Shown in pieces: positions 32,799-45,049 of a stretch of DNA of 64,000 nt (the first letter of the stretch is position 1; each line of letters begins with the position of its first letter). A program made the position numbers and the translations under genes. Where the stretch lies: positions 12,896,501 through 12,960,500 of the forward strand of contig JAYKKT010000055.1 in the NCBI GenBank assembly GCA_036023115.1, written 5' to 3'. Origin of the DNA: Brasenia schreberi. Its lineage: Eukaryota; Streptophyta; Magnoliopsida; Nymphaeales; Cabombaceae. The notes below the pieces were generated by a model, which was not told where the DNA came from, searched no databases, and saw nothing but the letters and a program-made list of their open reading frames with translations.

Positions 32799-35700
32799 TG
32801 TAGACGCAAGAAAATCCCTGCCTCCCCGGTTTCTTAGGCCTGGAGCGGATCCTTTCATGTGTCTAAGTCCTATTTGTATAAAGAGGGCGTGCCAGCTAGC
32901 TTACCTAAGCTAGCGAAGATATATTTTAACCTGACTTCTAACGTGGCGACTGTGAGCAAGTGAGCTCTTGTCGTCGCAGACCTTTTTGCACCGATGCGCA
33001 AGGATCAGTCTGTATGCTTTAAAAATCGAGTTTTTAGGGTAGAAAAAGCCTACGAAAGCGGTTCGAGGTGTTTGATTCGGGTCTTTTTAATGCGATTGCA
33101 GATTTTAGATCACGTGGATTTGCACGTGCCTAAGTCTTTCTTTTTATCCCTTTATGGGCCACCTAGGTGTGTGTTATGAACACTCCACTACATGGGGCGA
33201 ATTTGAGCGGGAGTACGGGTTTGCTTTGATGCAATATGCGTCCTACCTCGTGGTATGGCGTAGATGCAATGCAAACTCACGCTACTCCAAAGGGAAAACC
33301 CGAATGTAAAGACAATGCCGAAGGGAAATAACCGAAGGGAAATAACCGAAGGGAAATGACTTGTAATGTAAATGTCGAAGGGAAATACGTATATAAGATA
33401 TATATGGGCCCTTACTCGGATCTTGCCAAATAAGAGCGAAGGCTCAATGTGGGTGCGTGCTTGAATTGAAAGACTTACACACACGACATGAAATAAAACC
33501 CAAATATAACTTGCAATATGGCCTTAACTAAGGTCTTGGGAATAAGAGCGAAAGCTCAATGTGTGTTAGTGCTTGAATTGAAGTACTACGCACACAACAT
33601 GAAATTAAACCCAAATAGTATAACACGGCCCTTACTTGGGTCTTACAAATAAGAGCGAAGGCTCAATGTGGGTGCGTGCTTGAATTGAAAGACTACACAC
33701 TCGACATGAAATAAAACCCAAATATAACTTGCAATATGGCCTTGATTAAGGTCTTGGGAATAAGAGCAAAAGCTCAATGTGTGTGAGTGCTTGAATTGAA
33801 GTACTACGCACACAACATGAAATTAAACCCAAATAGTATAACACGGCCCTTACTTGGGTCTTACAAATAAGAGCGAAGGCTCAATGTGTGTGAGTGCTTG
33901 AATTCAAGTACTACGCACACAACATGAAATGAAACCCAAATAGTATAACACGGCCCTTACTTGGGTCTTACAAATAAGAGCGAAGGCTCAATGTGTGTGA
34001 GTGCTTGAATGGAAAGACAACACACTCAACTCAAGCAAAACCCTACGCAAGTTAAAGTATATATATATATATTTATATCTTCGAGGCTGATTAGGCCCGT
34101 GTGTGTTCAAAATCGTGCACGACTAAGAGAGTGCACGTGTGTGTGGGTGTGCCAAGCCACGTTATTACAAGCGGGGGGAGACTATGCTCCGTTATTACAA
34201 CCCCGTATCGAATTAAATTTAAGCAAGTATACAACTAAGGACCGAGTTAGGCACTTACTTATAGCTGGTCCGAAGATGCCTTGCTTGAGCGTGGGCTTGG
34301 CCTTCACCTTGGGCTGCAAGAGAGAGCTCCGCGGAGTTGAACGGCAAGAGGGGCTGCTGGCCGGATGGAAATGGTGCGCAGGAGGGACGCCTTGAAGATG
34401 GCCGGCTGCTAGGAATGGGCTGACTTTGTGTGTTGGGCTAAAGTGACTAAGTAGGGTCACTAAGGGAGGGTGTAGTGTTAGGAAATGTGACACTAAATGG
34501 GAGCCTAAGGGAGTGTCTAAGGGAGTGCCTAAGGGAGGTATATACCTGGTGGGTGGCTGGCCGAATGGATATGGAACAGTCGGTTTGAGTGGCCGACTAA
34601 GGGAGACTCGATGGTGGTGGTTGCTAAGGTAGCTAGGGCTGTCGTAGATGGGAAGGGAGCTAGCTAGGGTATAGGGTAAGGTGGTGGCCAGCTGTGGCGA
34701 AGTGATATGGGTAGGTCTTAGGGAGTTAAGTGGAGTGGCCGAGTGTAGCTAGGGTGGCTAGGTAATGGCGGGTGGTTGGAGTGGCTAAGGTCTGGCCGAA
34801 TGGGTAGGATGGAGGGTGGCTGGTGTTAGGGTGATGTGGTGGTGGTGTAGGTGGTTGAGAGTGGAGGGGGAGCGAAGAAAAGGTGGAGTGGGGTGGAGGT
34901 ACTAACCGGGTGGTGATGGGAGGCGGCGGATGGAAAAGGAGCAGCCAGGTGGTTGAAGTGGATGGTTCGGCCGGATGAAAAGGGTGGCGACGGGTGGTTG
35001 GCCGGCTGCAGTGTGGTGGTGCAGGTGGAGCCAGGTGGTGGCCGGCTATGATGCAGGTGGAAGACTTGGCTGGGAGTGGCTGGGCTGGCTGGGCTCGGTT
35101 GGGCTGGAGAGAGGATGGGAGAACTTGGAAAACCCGTCCCTTGGGGGGGGTTTATATAGGGCTGAAGAGGTCGGTTGGGGGTGGTATTAGGAAGGTGGCA
35201 AGGTGGTCTAGGGGTGGAGGTGTGGTGATAAGATGGGCTGGTTTTGGAGAGGGGCCAGATATTTTCATACAAGGGGTTTTGGGTAGATGGTGTGCTAGGT
35301 TTAGGTAGGGTGGTTTAGAGGTTTACGGTTTAGCTAGGTGGGTTGGTTTTGGGGTGAGGTTTAGTGAGGTGGGTTAGGTGATTAGGCTAGGATTAGGTTA
35401 GGCTTAGGGAAATTAACCTAGGTTTAGGGAAGGATTAGGGAAGTGGGTTAGGTGATTAAGTTGGGATTAGGCCGGGATTAGGGAAGTGGGTTAGGTGATT
35501 AGGCTAGGATTAGGACAGGATTAGGGTAAAAGGCTAGGATTAGGGGTTTTTGGTTAGGGTGGGGTTAAGGAGCTCCCTTTGCATGACCCATAGGCCTTGT
35601 TGCATCATGTTGGTGTAGCCCTAGGTTAGGTTTTGGCTAATTACAAGCTTAAACCCACTTTAATTAGGCTAACCCACTTTAATTACAAACACACTCTAAT

Positions 35701-36360
35701 CTTATCCTCCCCCACTCTCTCTCATGCCCATAATCCCATGTGAAATTCAAGTGGGCCCCACCTCCATTTATGAGAAGTGATGTGAGCCATGGATATGGAT
35801 ATTGGATTGGATCTCTGGATCGAAATCCAAATCCAAGTCCACACATGGGTTTGGATTGGGATCTGGATATATATGGTCCAGATCCAATCCAAACTGAATT
35901 CTGACTCCTTCGGGCTGTGTTTGAAATGAACGGTTTGTGCGGGGTCTGACAGCATCAGTACTCCGTCTGCGTTGGGTCTTCACCAACATGATCATCCGCT
36001 TCTATTTTTGCCTTCCGGAGGTGACTTCAAGTTATGTTTTGATGATAACAGGGTCTTGGACGTTTGAGATCCTGGGGATGGATTCAATATGAGAGTTGTT
36101 GTGCCGGGCTTGACTTGTGCTCCGGTTCCGGGCTCTCTTTGACTTTTCTGGTCTTGTCTTGCTTACGCCAAGCTGCTTCGGGGTTTCAAAACGTGTTTTA
36201 AAAGGTTTTTAAAACCATATTTAAAACATATAAAGTTTAAATGATATGTACAGGGTTGCCTGGAAGGCTCCTAGGTTTCCAGACTCAAAATAGCCCTTTG
36301 GGGCTGCTTTTACAAAACCAGGTTGATTTGAGGAATTCGTGGGATTTCGGGGTGTTTACA
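32799..36360 (-). mobile_element. Solo LTR S4, - strand (TSD CACCC)
   Basis: A 3562-bp complete LTR inside S3. On the - strand the end is TCTACA at 32799 and the start TGTAAACACCCCG at 36360. CACCC occurs at 32794-32798 and 36361-36365. It carries the hairpins (about 32890-33010), an expanded repeat zone (33400-34010), ACTTAC at 34253, a TATA2-like CTATATAAACCCCCCC (- strand, about 35145-35160) and CCTAA-type U3 (35330-35560). No coding domain. Confidence 0.93.
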
Positions 36361-38351
36361 CACCCCAACCACCTTACCATGCTCTCTAGGACCTGCCCCT
36401 TCCACTCTCAACCGCCCCTTAACTCCACCTTCCCCAACACCCTACCTTTCCCATCCGTGACATCCCCTAGCTACCCTAGCCGACCACCATTTAAACCACC
36501 CCTAGTTGGCCAGTCATAGCCGACTACACCCAAGTCACCCGGCCAGCCACACCCTCTTCCTTAGACATCTTCCCTTTAGTCACCCCTTAGCGCCACCTTC
36601 CCTAGCACCAGCCCTATACCTTAGTGACCCTCCTTAATCACTTCAGCCCAAGACACCATAGCCGCACCATCCCTATACCTTAGTGACCCTCCTTAATCAC
36701 TTCAGCCCGAGACACCATAGCCGCACCATCCCATTCAGCCGGCAAGTCCCCAAGGTGCCACAACCACCCGTGCTCCTTTGTCACCCGGCCACACACCCTT
36801 GCCGTGCCATTCCGAGGAGCTCCCTCTTGCAGCCCAAGGCGAAGCCCAAGCCCAAGCTCAAGCAAGTCACCTCCGGACCAGCTATACGTAAGTGCCTAAC
36901 TCGGTCCTTATTTGTAGACTTGATTAAGTTAAATTAAATTTGATACGGGGTTGTAATAATGGAGCATTGTCTTCCCCCGCTTGTAATAACGTGGCTTGGC
37001 ACACCCACACACACGTGCACTTGAGCCTACCTCGCTCTTAGTTGTGCACGATTTTGAACACACACGGGCCTAATCAGCCCTTAAGATATAAGTTTATTTA
37101 TATACTTTAAGTTGCGTGGGGTTTTGTTTAAGTTGTGTGTGTTGTCTTTCAATTCTCGCACTCACACACATTGAGCTTTTGCTCTTATTTGCAAGACCCA
37201 AGTAAGGGCCGTGTTATACTTTCCTTGGGTTTAATTTCATGTCGTATGTGTAGTACTTCAATTCTCGCACTCACACACATTGAGCTTTCGCTCTTACTCC
37301 CAAGACCTTAGTTAAGGCCATATTGCAATTTATATTTGGGTTTAATTTCATGTTGTGTGCGTAGTACTTCAATTCTCGCACTCACACACATTGAGCTTTC
37401 GCTCGTATTCCCAAGACCTTAGTTAAGGCCATATTGCAATTTATATTTGGGTTTCATTTAAAGTCGTGTGTGTTGTCTTTACATTTTCACATGCACCCAC
37501 ATTGAGCCTTCGCTCTTACTTCCAAGACCCAAGTAAGGGCCCATATATATTATATACGTATTTCCCTTTCGGCTATGTCTTTAAGATTTGGGTTTTAAGG
37601 TTCAACAGTGTGCGTAGTCTTTACATATATACACGGCACACACTTGCACTATTGAGCCTTTCCGCTCTTAAGATATAGCCATATTTCCCTTTTGCAATTT
37701 CCCTTCGGCAATTTACATTTACAAGTCATTTCCCTTCGGTAATTTCCATTACAAGTCATTTCCCTTCGGCATTGTCTTTTAAATTCGGGTATTCCCTTTG
37801 GAGTTGCGTGAGTTTGCATTGCATATACGCCATACCATGAGTTAGGACGCATATTGCATCAAAGCAAACCCCATACTCCTGCTCAAAAGTCGCCCCATTT
37901 AGATTGAGTGTTCATAACACACCCCTAGTTTGCCCAAAAAAGGGATAAAAAGAAAGACTTAGGCACGTGTAAATCCACGTGAAATAAAATCTGAAAATCA
38001 TACCAAAAACAACCCGAATCAAACACCTCAAACACGTTTTCGTAGGTTCTTACACTGAAAAACTCGATTTTAAAAGCATACAGACTGACCCTTGCGCATC
38101 GGTGCAAGAAGGTCTGCGACGACAAGAGCTTGCTTGCTCATAGTCACCACGTTAAGAGTCAGGTTTAAAATATATCTTCGCTAGCTTAAGTAAGTTAGCT
38201 GGCATGCCCTTTTGCTTAATTAGTACTTAGGCACACGAAAAGGTTCGCTTCAGGCCTAAGAACCAAGAGCGAGAATTTTCTGCGTCTACAGTATTTAAAC
38301 TCTTTGTCTTTTGCATTTTGTAGTTGATTTTCAAAACAAAGGATTGGAGTC

Positions 38352-39430
38352 ATGTCGAGTTTAGACTCCAATGAAGTGTCTAGGCGTCTCTCGCGCTCAT
38401 CAAGTTCCCATTCCAAAAAACTTTCGAAAAATTTCAAAAACAGAAGAGAAGAGATTGAAGACTTGCAAAAAGACTTCGAAGCGAAAATCGCTACACTTAG
38501 CCAAGAGGCAGAGGCAACTGATTCTTGTTCATCTCATGGCGAACCGGCAAAAGCTAAGAAAAAATTCAACAAGTCTAAAAAGCCCAAAGAAACCTCCATA
38601 ATGGAGGGAAACCAATATCATGAGTCCTTCACTCACAAGGACCGAAAAGCCCTGCAGCAGCTGCTAAAAGGGAAAAATAAAGAAAAGAGAACGTACGTCC
38701 TGTCTGATTTCCTTCCTTTGGATTACGAAACAGACAGTGACGACGAGATACCGAACTTTCATCAGTATGATGGCACGGGGGATCCTAGATCCCACCTGCA
38801 ACTTTTTTCCTGTCGAGCCCACAAAAGGATGAAGGACTTGACAAAGTAGATATATTGGTTTCCCCTTTCCCTCAAAGGTACTACTTCAAAATGGCTTGCT
38901 TCCTACGATTTAAGCCAGTTCACAACTTTTGAAGAGTTAGCGAACTGCTTTATGCAAAGTTTTTTACATAATGTAGAAGTAATGCTAACTTTAAACACTT
39001 TGAGGGATACCAAGCAAGCTGTGAACGAGGATGTACACGCATTCATCGTTCATTGGAGGTCCCTCCTCGAGCAAGTAAGAGAGCCAATTTCTGAAGGATG
39101 CGCAGTAATGCTCATCCTCGATAATTTTTAAAATGAATTGAAAACTCTTCTCTCTTTGCACAAAATCTCAACTTTCCATAAGTTGATCAAGAAAGCTTCC
39201 CTCTTTGAAACAAATCAGAAAAAGGGAGTCTACGATCACTTATGGAAAGGGAACATTTTACAAAAGTCATGTTTGGAAAAACCCGGAACTTACGGGTTAC
39301 CCACTATGAACAAAGGGGAAAAACCCCAAAAAGTTGCAAACGTTCGAGTGGATCCAAGCCCGGCGAGTACTTCCAAAAAGTTTGAAACAAAAAATAAAAA
39401 AAAGTTACAAAAAACTTTTGAAAAATAGGA
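38352..39430 (+). pseudogene. gag: gag of T12, broken and interrupted
   Basis: The ATG at 38352 opens MSSLDSNEVSRRLSRSSSSHSKK, then EEIEDLQKDFEAKIATLSQEAEA, a Lys-rich stretch and the Gag core (PNFHQYDGTGDPRSHLQLF ... FIVHWRSLLEQVREPISEG ... STFHKLIKKASLFETN). The frame is continuous but has TAG at 38847 (a Trp codon in other copies), TAA at 39129 and TAG at 39426. A TTGTAG acceptor-like tract is 28 nt before the ATG. LTR T13 interrupts it at 39437 before the zinc knuckle. Confidence 0.85.
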
Positions 39431-39436
39431 GTATAT

Positions 39437-40917
39437 TGTAGACACGTGGAAATTTCCGACCCCGGGCTTCTTAGGGCCTAGAGCGAACCTTTTCGTATGT
39501 CTAAGTCGCTAAAAGGGTGTGCCAACTAGCTTACTCAAGCTAGCGAAGTAAGTTTTGAAAATATATAACTGGTTTGGGGCGACTGTGGACAAGTCTTTTC
39601 GTCGTAGACCTTCTTGCACCGATGCGCAAGGGTCAGTCTGTATGCTTTAAAAGGTCGATTTTGAGCAAACATAACCTTTTTGAAAAGTATGCAAAGTGTT
39701 TGATCGGTTTCACTTGTCTTGTTGCAGATTTATCAACGTAGGATTTGTACGTTTCCTATGTCTCGGGTTTTAGCCAATTAGGCGTGTGATGTGTGCATCA
39801 AGTGCCTAAGTATGGGCGATTTTTGCATGGGTGTATGGGGTTTGCTTTGATGCAAGCAAGCGCCCTAGCTCATTGTATGGCAAATATGCAATGCAAACTC
39901 ACACAACTGAACGGGAAAACCTGGAATTGAAAGACAATGCTTAAGGGAAATTGCGTAAGGGAAATTGCAAAAGGGAAATATAGCTATATCTTAAGAGTGG
40001 AAAGGCTCAATTGTGTAAGTGTATGCCGTGTATAAATTGAAATGCAACTCACACAGCTGAACCGTAAAACCCGAAGTTTAAAGACATAGCAGAAGGGAAA
40101 TACAACTATATATATATGGGCCCGAAGGTCGCCAACGTGCATGTGTTGTGTTTGTGTGTAAATGGAAAGACAAACACACGCAACTGAACCGGGAAAACGC
40201 AGCGGAAAGTATAGAAATATAACTATATCTTAGTGGCTGCCAAGGCCAAAATGGTGCGTGAGGTGCACGAGCGCTCAGGTGTTCTTTGTGTGTGAGTGTG
40301 TAAAAGAAAGACAAACTCACACGACTTAATGTAACAACCCAGCTGAATTGAAATACTTATATAGAATAAGAGCAAAAGCTCAATGCACGCGTGTGTGAGT
40401 GTATAAATTTAAAGACAACTCACGCAGCTCTTACTAGATTCTTAGGAGTAAGAGCGAAGGCTCAATGGTGCACGTGGGTGCTTGTGTACGAGTAAGAGCT
40501 AAGGCTCAAGTGCTCGTGTGTGCTTTGTGTAGCAAACCAAGTTATTACAACCGGGGGGAGACTAGGTTCCATTAATACATCCCCGTATCCAAATTGAATC
40601 AAAGTGTAGAAAGGAGATATGAAATACCTAATTAAAAACACTTACGTGATTCAGATGTTTGTCCACTCCAATCTTCATGAGTTTGCTTGGCTTCACACCC
40701 ACGGATGAGTCTTCCTTGAAGCTTGAAGCAAAAGATGGCAAAATGGAGCCTTCAAGCTTGAGGGTAGGCTTCAGGGATGAGGTTCACGACACTAAAGAGT
40801 GGCACGTTTGTGCTTGAGAGGTGAGGTTCACGACTGAGGTTGGGTTTTGCTGGGAGTGTATGGCATGGGATGGGATATGGAGTTGGGGTGTTAGGTGGGA
40901 ACTAAGGGCATGGGGTG
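39437..40917 (-). repeat. LTR 3' part T13, - strand
   Basis: On the - strand the end TGTCTACA lies at 39437, followed outward by the hairpins (about 39530-39640), repeat zone (39940-40510), the CCCCCC box (about 40555), ACTTAC at 40640 and the start of the G-rich zone. Element T14 inserted at 40918, so the LTR start lies beyond the right edge of the window. Confidence 0.75.
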
Positions 40918-41540
40918 TGTAAACAGCCCAAAATCCCACGATTTTCTCAAATTACCTGGTTTTACAAAAGCAGCCCCAAAGGGCTATTTTGAGTCTGGAA
41001 ACCCAGGAGCCTTCCAAGCAACCCTGTACATATGTTTAAATCATATATGTTTTGAAAATATATACATACAGCTTTTAAAACCTTAAAAAGATATTTTGAA
41101 ACCCCAAAAAGTGACTTCGCCTGACGAAAGCAGAACCGAAGAAGCAAAAGAGAGCCCAGACCCGGAGCATACGTCAAGCCCGACACATCAACTTTTGTAT
41201 CAGAATCATCCCCAAAATCTCGGACATCCAAGCCCCTGTTATCAACAAATTTGTTAAAATGATCTCCAGAAGGTGAGAAGAAGAGCGGACGACAATGTTG
41301 GTGAAGACCCAACTCAAGACAGAGTACTGATGCTGTCAGGCCCCGCAGAAACCGCCTGTCTCAAAATACCACGAAGGAGTCAGAAAATCAGATTTGGATC
41401 GGATTTGGACCATATATATCCAGATCCAGATCCAAACATGCATCTGGATTGGGATTTGGATTTGGATTTGGATCCAAAGATCCAATCCAATATCCACATC
41501 CATGGCCCATATCACCTTCTCATAAATGGAGGTGGGGCCC
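40918..41540 (+). repeat. 5' LTR of T14, first part
   Basis: It starts TGTAAACAGCCCAAAATCCC and holds the first 623 bp of the LTR, including the GGATCT/TTGGAT tract (41390-41490) and CATAAATGGAGG (41520). Composite T15 inserted at the GGCCC word here; the LTR continues at 59140. Confidence 0.85.
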
Positions 41541-43640
41541 TGTAAACACCCCGAAATCCCACGAATTTCTAAAATCCATCTGGTTTTGTAAAAGCAGCCC
41601 CAAAGGGCTACTTTGAGTCTGGAAACCCAGGAGCCTTCTAGACAACCCTGTACATATGTTTTGAACTCTATATTTCGAAAACATACAATATGGCTTTTAA
41701 AACCTTTTTAAAAAATGTTTTGAAACCCCGAAGCAGCTTGGCCTAATCCAGACAGGACCAAGAGAGCTAAGGAGAGCCCGGAACCGGAGCACATGTCGAG
41801 CCCGGCACAACAACTCTCGTATCAAATCCACACCCCTAGGATCTCGAACGTCCAAGACCCTGTTATCATCAAAACATCATTTGAAGTCATCTTCGGAAGG
41901 CAAAACAGAGGCGGACGATCATGTTGGCGAAGACCCAATGCAGACGGAGCACTGATGCTGTCAGACCCCGCACAAACCGTTCGTTTCAAACACAGCTTGA
42001 AGGAGTCAGAGTTTAGTTTGGATCGGATCTGGAACATATATATCCAGATCCCAATCCAAACCCATGTATGGACTTGGATTTGGATTTGGATTCAAAAATC
42101 CAATCCAATATCCATATCCATGGCCCACATCACCTTCTCAAAAATGGAGGTGGGGCCCACTTGAATTTCACATGGGATTATGGGCATGAGAGAGAGTGGG
42201 GGTGGATAAGATCAAGTGTGTGTTGTAATTAAGCTTGACTTGTGTGTCAAGTTTGGGGTTAATCATGTGGGTTAGCCTAATTAAGTGGGTTTAAGCTTGT
42301 AATTAGCCAAAACCTAACCAAGGGGCTGCACCAACATGATGTGGTTAAGGTCTATGGGCCATGCAAAAGGAGCTCCTTCACCTAAACCTAACCAAAAATA
42401 CCTAATCCTAGCCTTCCACCCTAATCCACCCCTAATCTGAGCCTAATCACCTAACCTACTTCCCTAATCCCGGCCTAATCCCAACCTAATCACCTAACCC
42501 ACTTCCCTAGTAAGGGCCAACCTAATCCTGGCCTAATCCTAGCCTTCCACCCTAACCCGCTCTTATTTGAAAGACCCAAGTAAGAGCCGACCTATACTAT
42601 TTGGGTTTCATTTCATGTCGTGTGTGTAAGTCTTTCAATTCAAGCACTCACACACATTGAGCCTTCGCTCTTATTTGAAAGACCCAAGTAAGGGCCGACC
42701 TATACTATTTGGGTTTCATTTCATGTCGTGTGTGTAAGTCTTTCAATTCAAGCACTCATACACATTGAGCCTTCGCTCTTATTTGAAAGACCCAAGTAAG
42801 GGCCGACCTATACTATTTGGGTTTCATTTCATGTCGTGTGTGTAAGTCTTTCAATTCAAGCACTGACACACATTGAGCCTTCGCTCTTATTTGAAAGACC
42901 CAAGTAAGGGCCGACCTATACTATTTGGGTTTCATTTCATGTCGTGTGTGTAAGTCTTTCAATTCAAGCACTCACACACATTGAGCCTTCGCTCTTATTT
43001 GCAAGACCCGAGTAAGGGCCCATATACATACTCTATATACATATCTCCCTTCGGCATTTACATTTCAAGTCATTTCCCTTCGGTTATTTCCCTTCGGTCA
43101 TTTCCCTTCGGTCATTTCCCTTCGGCATTGTCTTTACATTCTGGTTTTCCCTTTGGAGTAGCGTGTGTTTGCATTGCATCTACGCCATACCACGAGGTAG
43201 GACGCATATTGCATCAAAGCAAGCCCCGCTCAAAATCGCCCATGTAGTGGAGTGTTCATAACACACAAACTAGGTGGCCCGTAAAGGGATAAAAGGAAAA
43301 ACTTAGGCACGTGCAAAATCCACGTGATCTAAAATCTGCAATCGTATCTAAAAGACCCGAATTAGACACCTCGAACCGCTGCATAGGCTTTCTATCCCAA
43401 AAACTCGATTTTTGCAAAGCGTACAGACTGACCCTTGTGCATCGGTGCAAGAAGGTCTGCGACGACAAGAGCTCACTTGCTCACAGTCGCCACGATTAGA
43501 AGTCAGTTTAAATATATCTTCGCTAGCTTAAGTAAGCTAGCTGGCACGCCCTGTTTACATAAATAGGCCTTAGATGCACGAGAGGATCCACTCCAAGCCT
43601 AGAAAAGGCGGGGAGGCGTGGGGATTTTCGCGCGTCTACA
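41541..43640 (+). repeat. LTR1 of T15 (5' LTR)
   Basis: 2100 bp, TGTAAACACCCCG to CGCGTCTACA. It retains the hairpin tract and CCTAA-rich U3, but a deletion joins CACTTCCCTAG to repeat-zone words, so TATA2, the C-rich segment and GTAAGT are absent. Four 108-bp repeat junctions (GCCGACC near 42586, 42694, 42802, 42910) are present. U5 hairpins at 43424-43459 and 43522-43541 are followed by TGGCACGCCC. Confidence 0.9.
42586..43020 (+). repeat. 108-bp tandem repeats in LTR1, about 4 copies
   Basis: Each unit has GCCGACCTATACTATTTGGG, TTTCATTTCATGTCGTGTG, TCTTTCAATTCAAGCACTC and TTGAGCCTTCGCTCTTA. Spacing is 108 bp between successive GCCGACC words. LTR3 has one unit fewer (58190-58510). Confidence 0.9.
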
Positions 43641-43645
43641 GAGAT

Positions 43646-43663
43646 TGGCACCCCCGGTGGGAC
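43646..43663 (+). other. Primer-binding site of T15
   Basis: TGGCACCCCCGGTGGGAC, 5 nt after LTR1. It has one change from the T12/T14 version (G to C at position 7). Confidence 0.85.
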
Positions 43664-43783
43664 GTGAGCCTTTGAAAAATCGAGTTTTTAAGGTGGAAGT
43701 TTTGCGAAAATTTTGTTAAAAAGGTGTCATTTTAACTTGTTTTCTTTGCTTGTACTTAGGACATTTTGAAAAGCTTGAAAAGC

Positions 43784-45049
43784 ATGTCAAAATCCAATTC
43801 AAGTGAAGTGTCGAGCCAAGGCTCATGCGCATCAAGTTCTCACTCTAGGAGGATTTTCAAAAACAAAATAAAACTAGATGAAATCGAGGACTTGAGAAGG
43901 GAGTTTGAGGCCAAAATCGATGCTCTCAGCCAAGAGGCTGAAGTAGGCGATTCATGTTCATCAAATGGTGAACAAAGGCCTAAAAAGAAATCTGAAAAAC
44001 CTCGCAAGCACAAAGAGGCCTCCGTAATGGAAGGCAACCAATACCAAGAGTCCTTCACACAAAAGGACCGTAAAGCCCTACAGTAGTTGCTTAAAGGGCA
44101 GAATAAAGAGAAAAGAAGCTACGCCCTGTCTGATTTCCTTCCTATGGATTACGAAACAGACAGTGACGATGAAATACCGAACTTCCATCGGTATGATGGC
44201 ATGGGAGACCCAAGGTCTCACTTGCAGCTTTTCTCGCGTCGAGCCCATAAGAAGAAAAAGGACTCGATGAAATGGGTGTATTGGTTCCCTTTATCCCTTA
44301 AAGGCACAGCTGCCAAATGGCTCCTACGACTTAAGCTAGTTCGCTACTTTTGAAGAGTTAGCGAACTGCTTCATGCAAAGATTTGCACACAACGTAGAAG
44401 TCACGCTGACTCTATATACCTTAAGGGATACAAAGCAAGGCATGAACAAAGACGTACATGCCTTCATTATAAGATGGAGGTCGCTTTTGGGCCAAGTGAG
44501 AGAGCCCATATCCGAAGGATGCGCGGTCATGCTCATCCTGGATAACTTTAAAAGCGAGTTAAAAACCCTTCTCTCTTTCCATGAGATCTCAACTTTCCAT
44601 AAGTTGATCAAAAAGGCCTCCCTTTTCGAAACCAACTTACGAAAAGGGACATACGATCACTTGTGGAAAGGAAGTGCCGTTTCCAAAACCCGCTTGGAAA
44701 AGCCCATCACATACAGGCTACCCACGAGGGACAAAGGGGCAAAGCCCCATAAAATCGCCAATGTCCGGGTGGATTCAGGCGTGGCGGGCACTTCCAAAAA
44801 TTTTGAAAAGTTAGAAAATAAGAGGTATCGAAATTTTCAAAAACCGATTGAAAAACGGGAGTACACTCCACTGGGGCAACCTGTGTCGGAGGTGCTAGAC
44901 CTCCTACTTGCCCAGGGCATGATAGAACTCCCTGAAATCCCCGAAGGAGTCACTTCCAAAGGGGGTATTTAAACAAATTTTGTAAGTATCATCGGCTCAA
45001 AGGCCATGATACCAAACGCTGCTTCTCCCTCTTAAATAAAATTGAGAAC
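43784..45049 (+). pseudogene. gag: gag of T15, broken
   Basis: The ATG at 43784 opens MSKSNSSEVSSQGSCASSSHSRR. The Gag core follows (PNFHRYDGMGDPRSHLQLF, WFPLSLKGTAAKWL, FIIRWRSLLGQVREPISEG, FHKLIKKASLFETNL), then QPVSEVLDLLLAQGM and the knuckle C-X2-H-X4-H-X4-C (about 44981-45022). It is broken by a TAG at about 44083 (a Gln codon elsewhere), a 5-bp deletion near 44322 with a TAG just after, and a 1-bp loss near 44966. A CTTAG acceptor-like site is at 43758-43759. After the knuckle the reading frame opens into the protease frame. Confidence 0.85.

Larger units (their letters stand above)
31203..38290 (+). mobile_element. Solo LTR S3 (TSD GTATT), itself split by S4
   Basis: It starts TGTAAACACCCCAAAATCC at 31203 and ends TGCGTCTACA at 38290. 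GTATT flanks it at 31198-31202 and 38291-38295. Removing S4 (32799-36365 with one TSD copy) leaves a single LTR of about 3.5 kb with no internal domain. It has the hairpin tract (31670-31790), CCTAA-rich U3 (32020-32350), TATA2 at 32388, GTAAGT at 36888, four TTGAGC...GCTC repeat blocks (37140-37530) and the U5 hairpins (about 38080-38210). It sits between the T12 PBS and gag. Confidence 0.9.
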
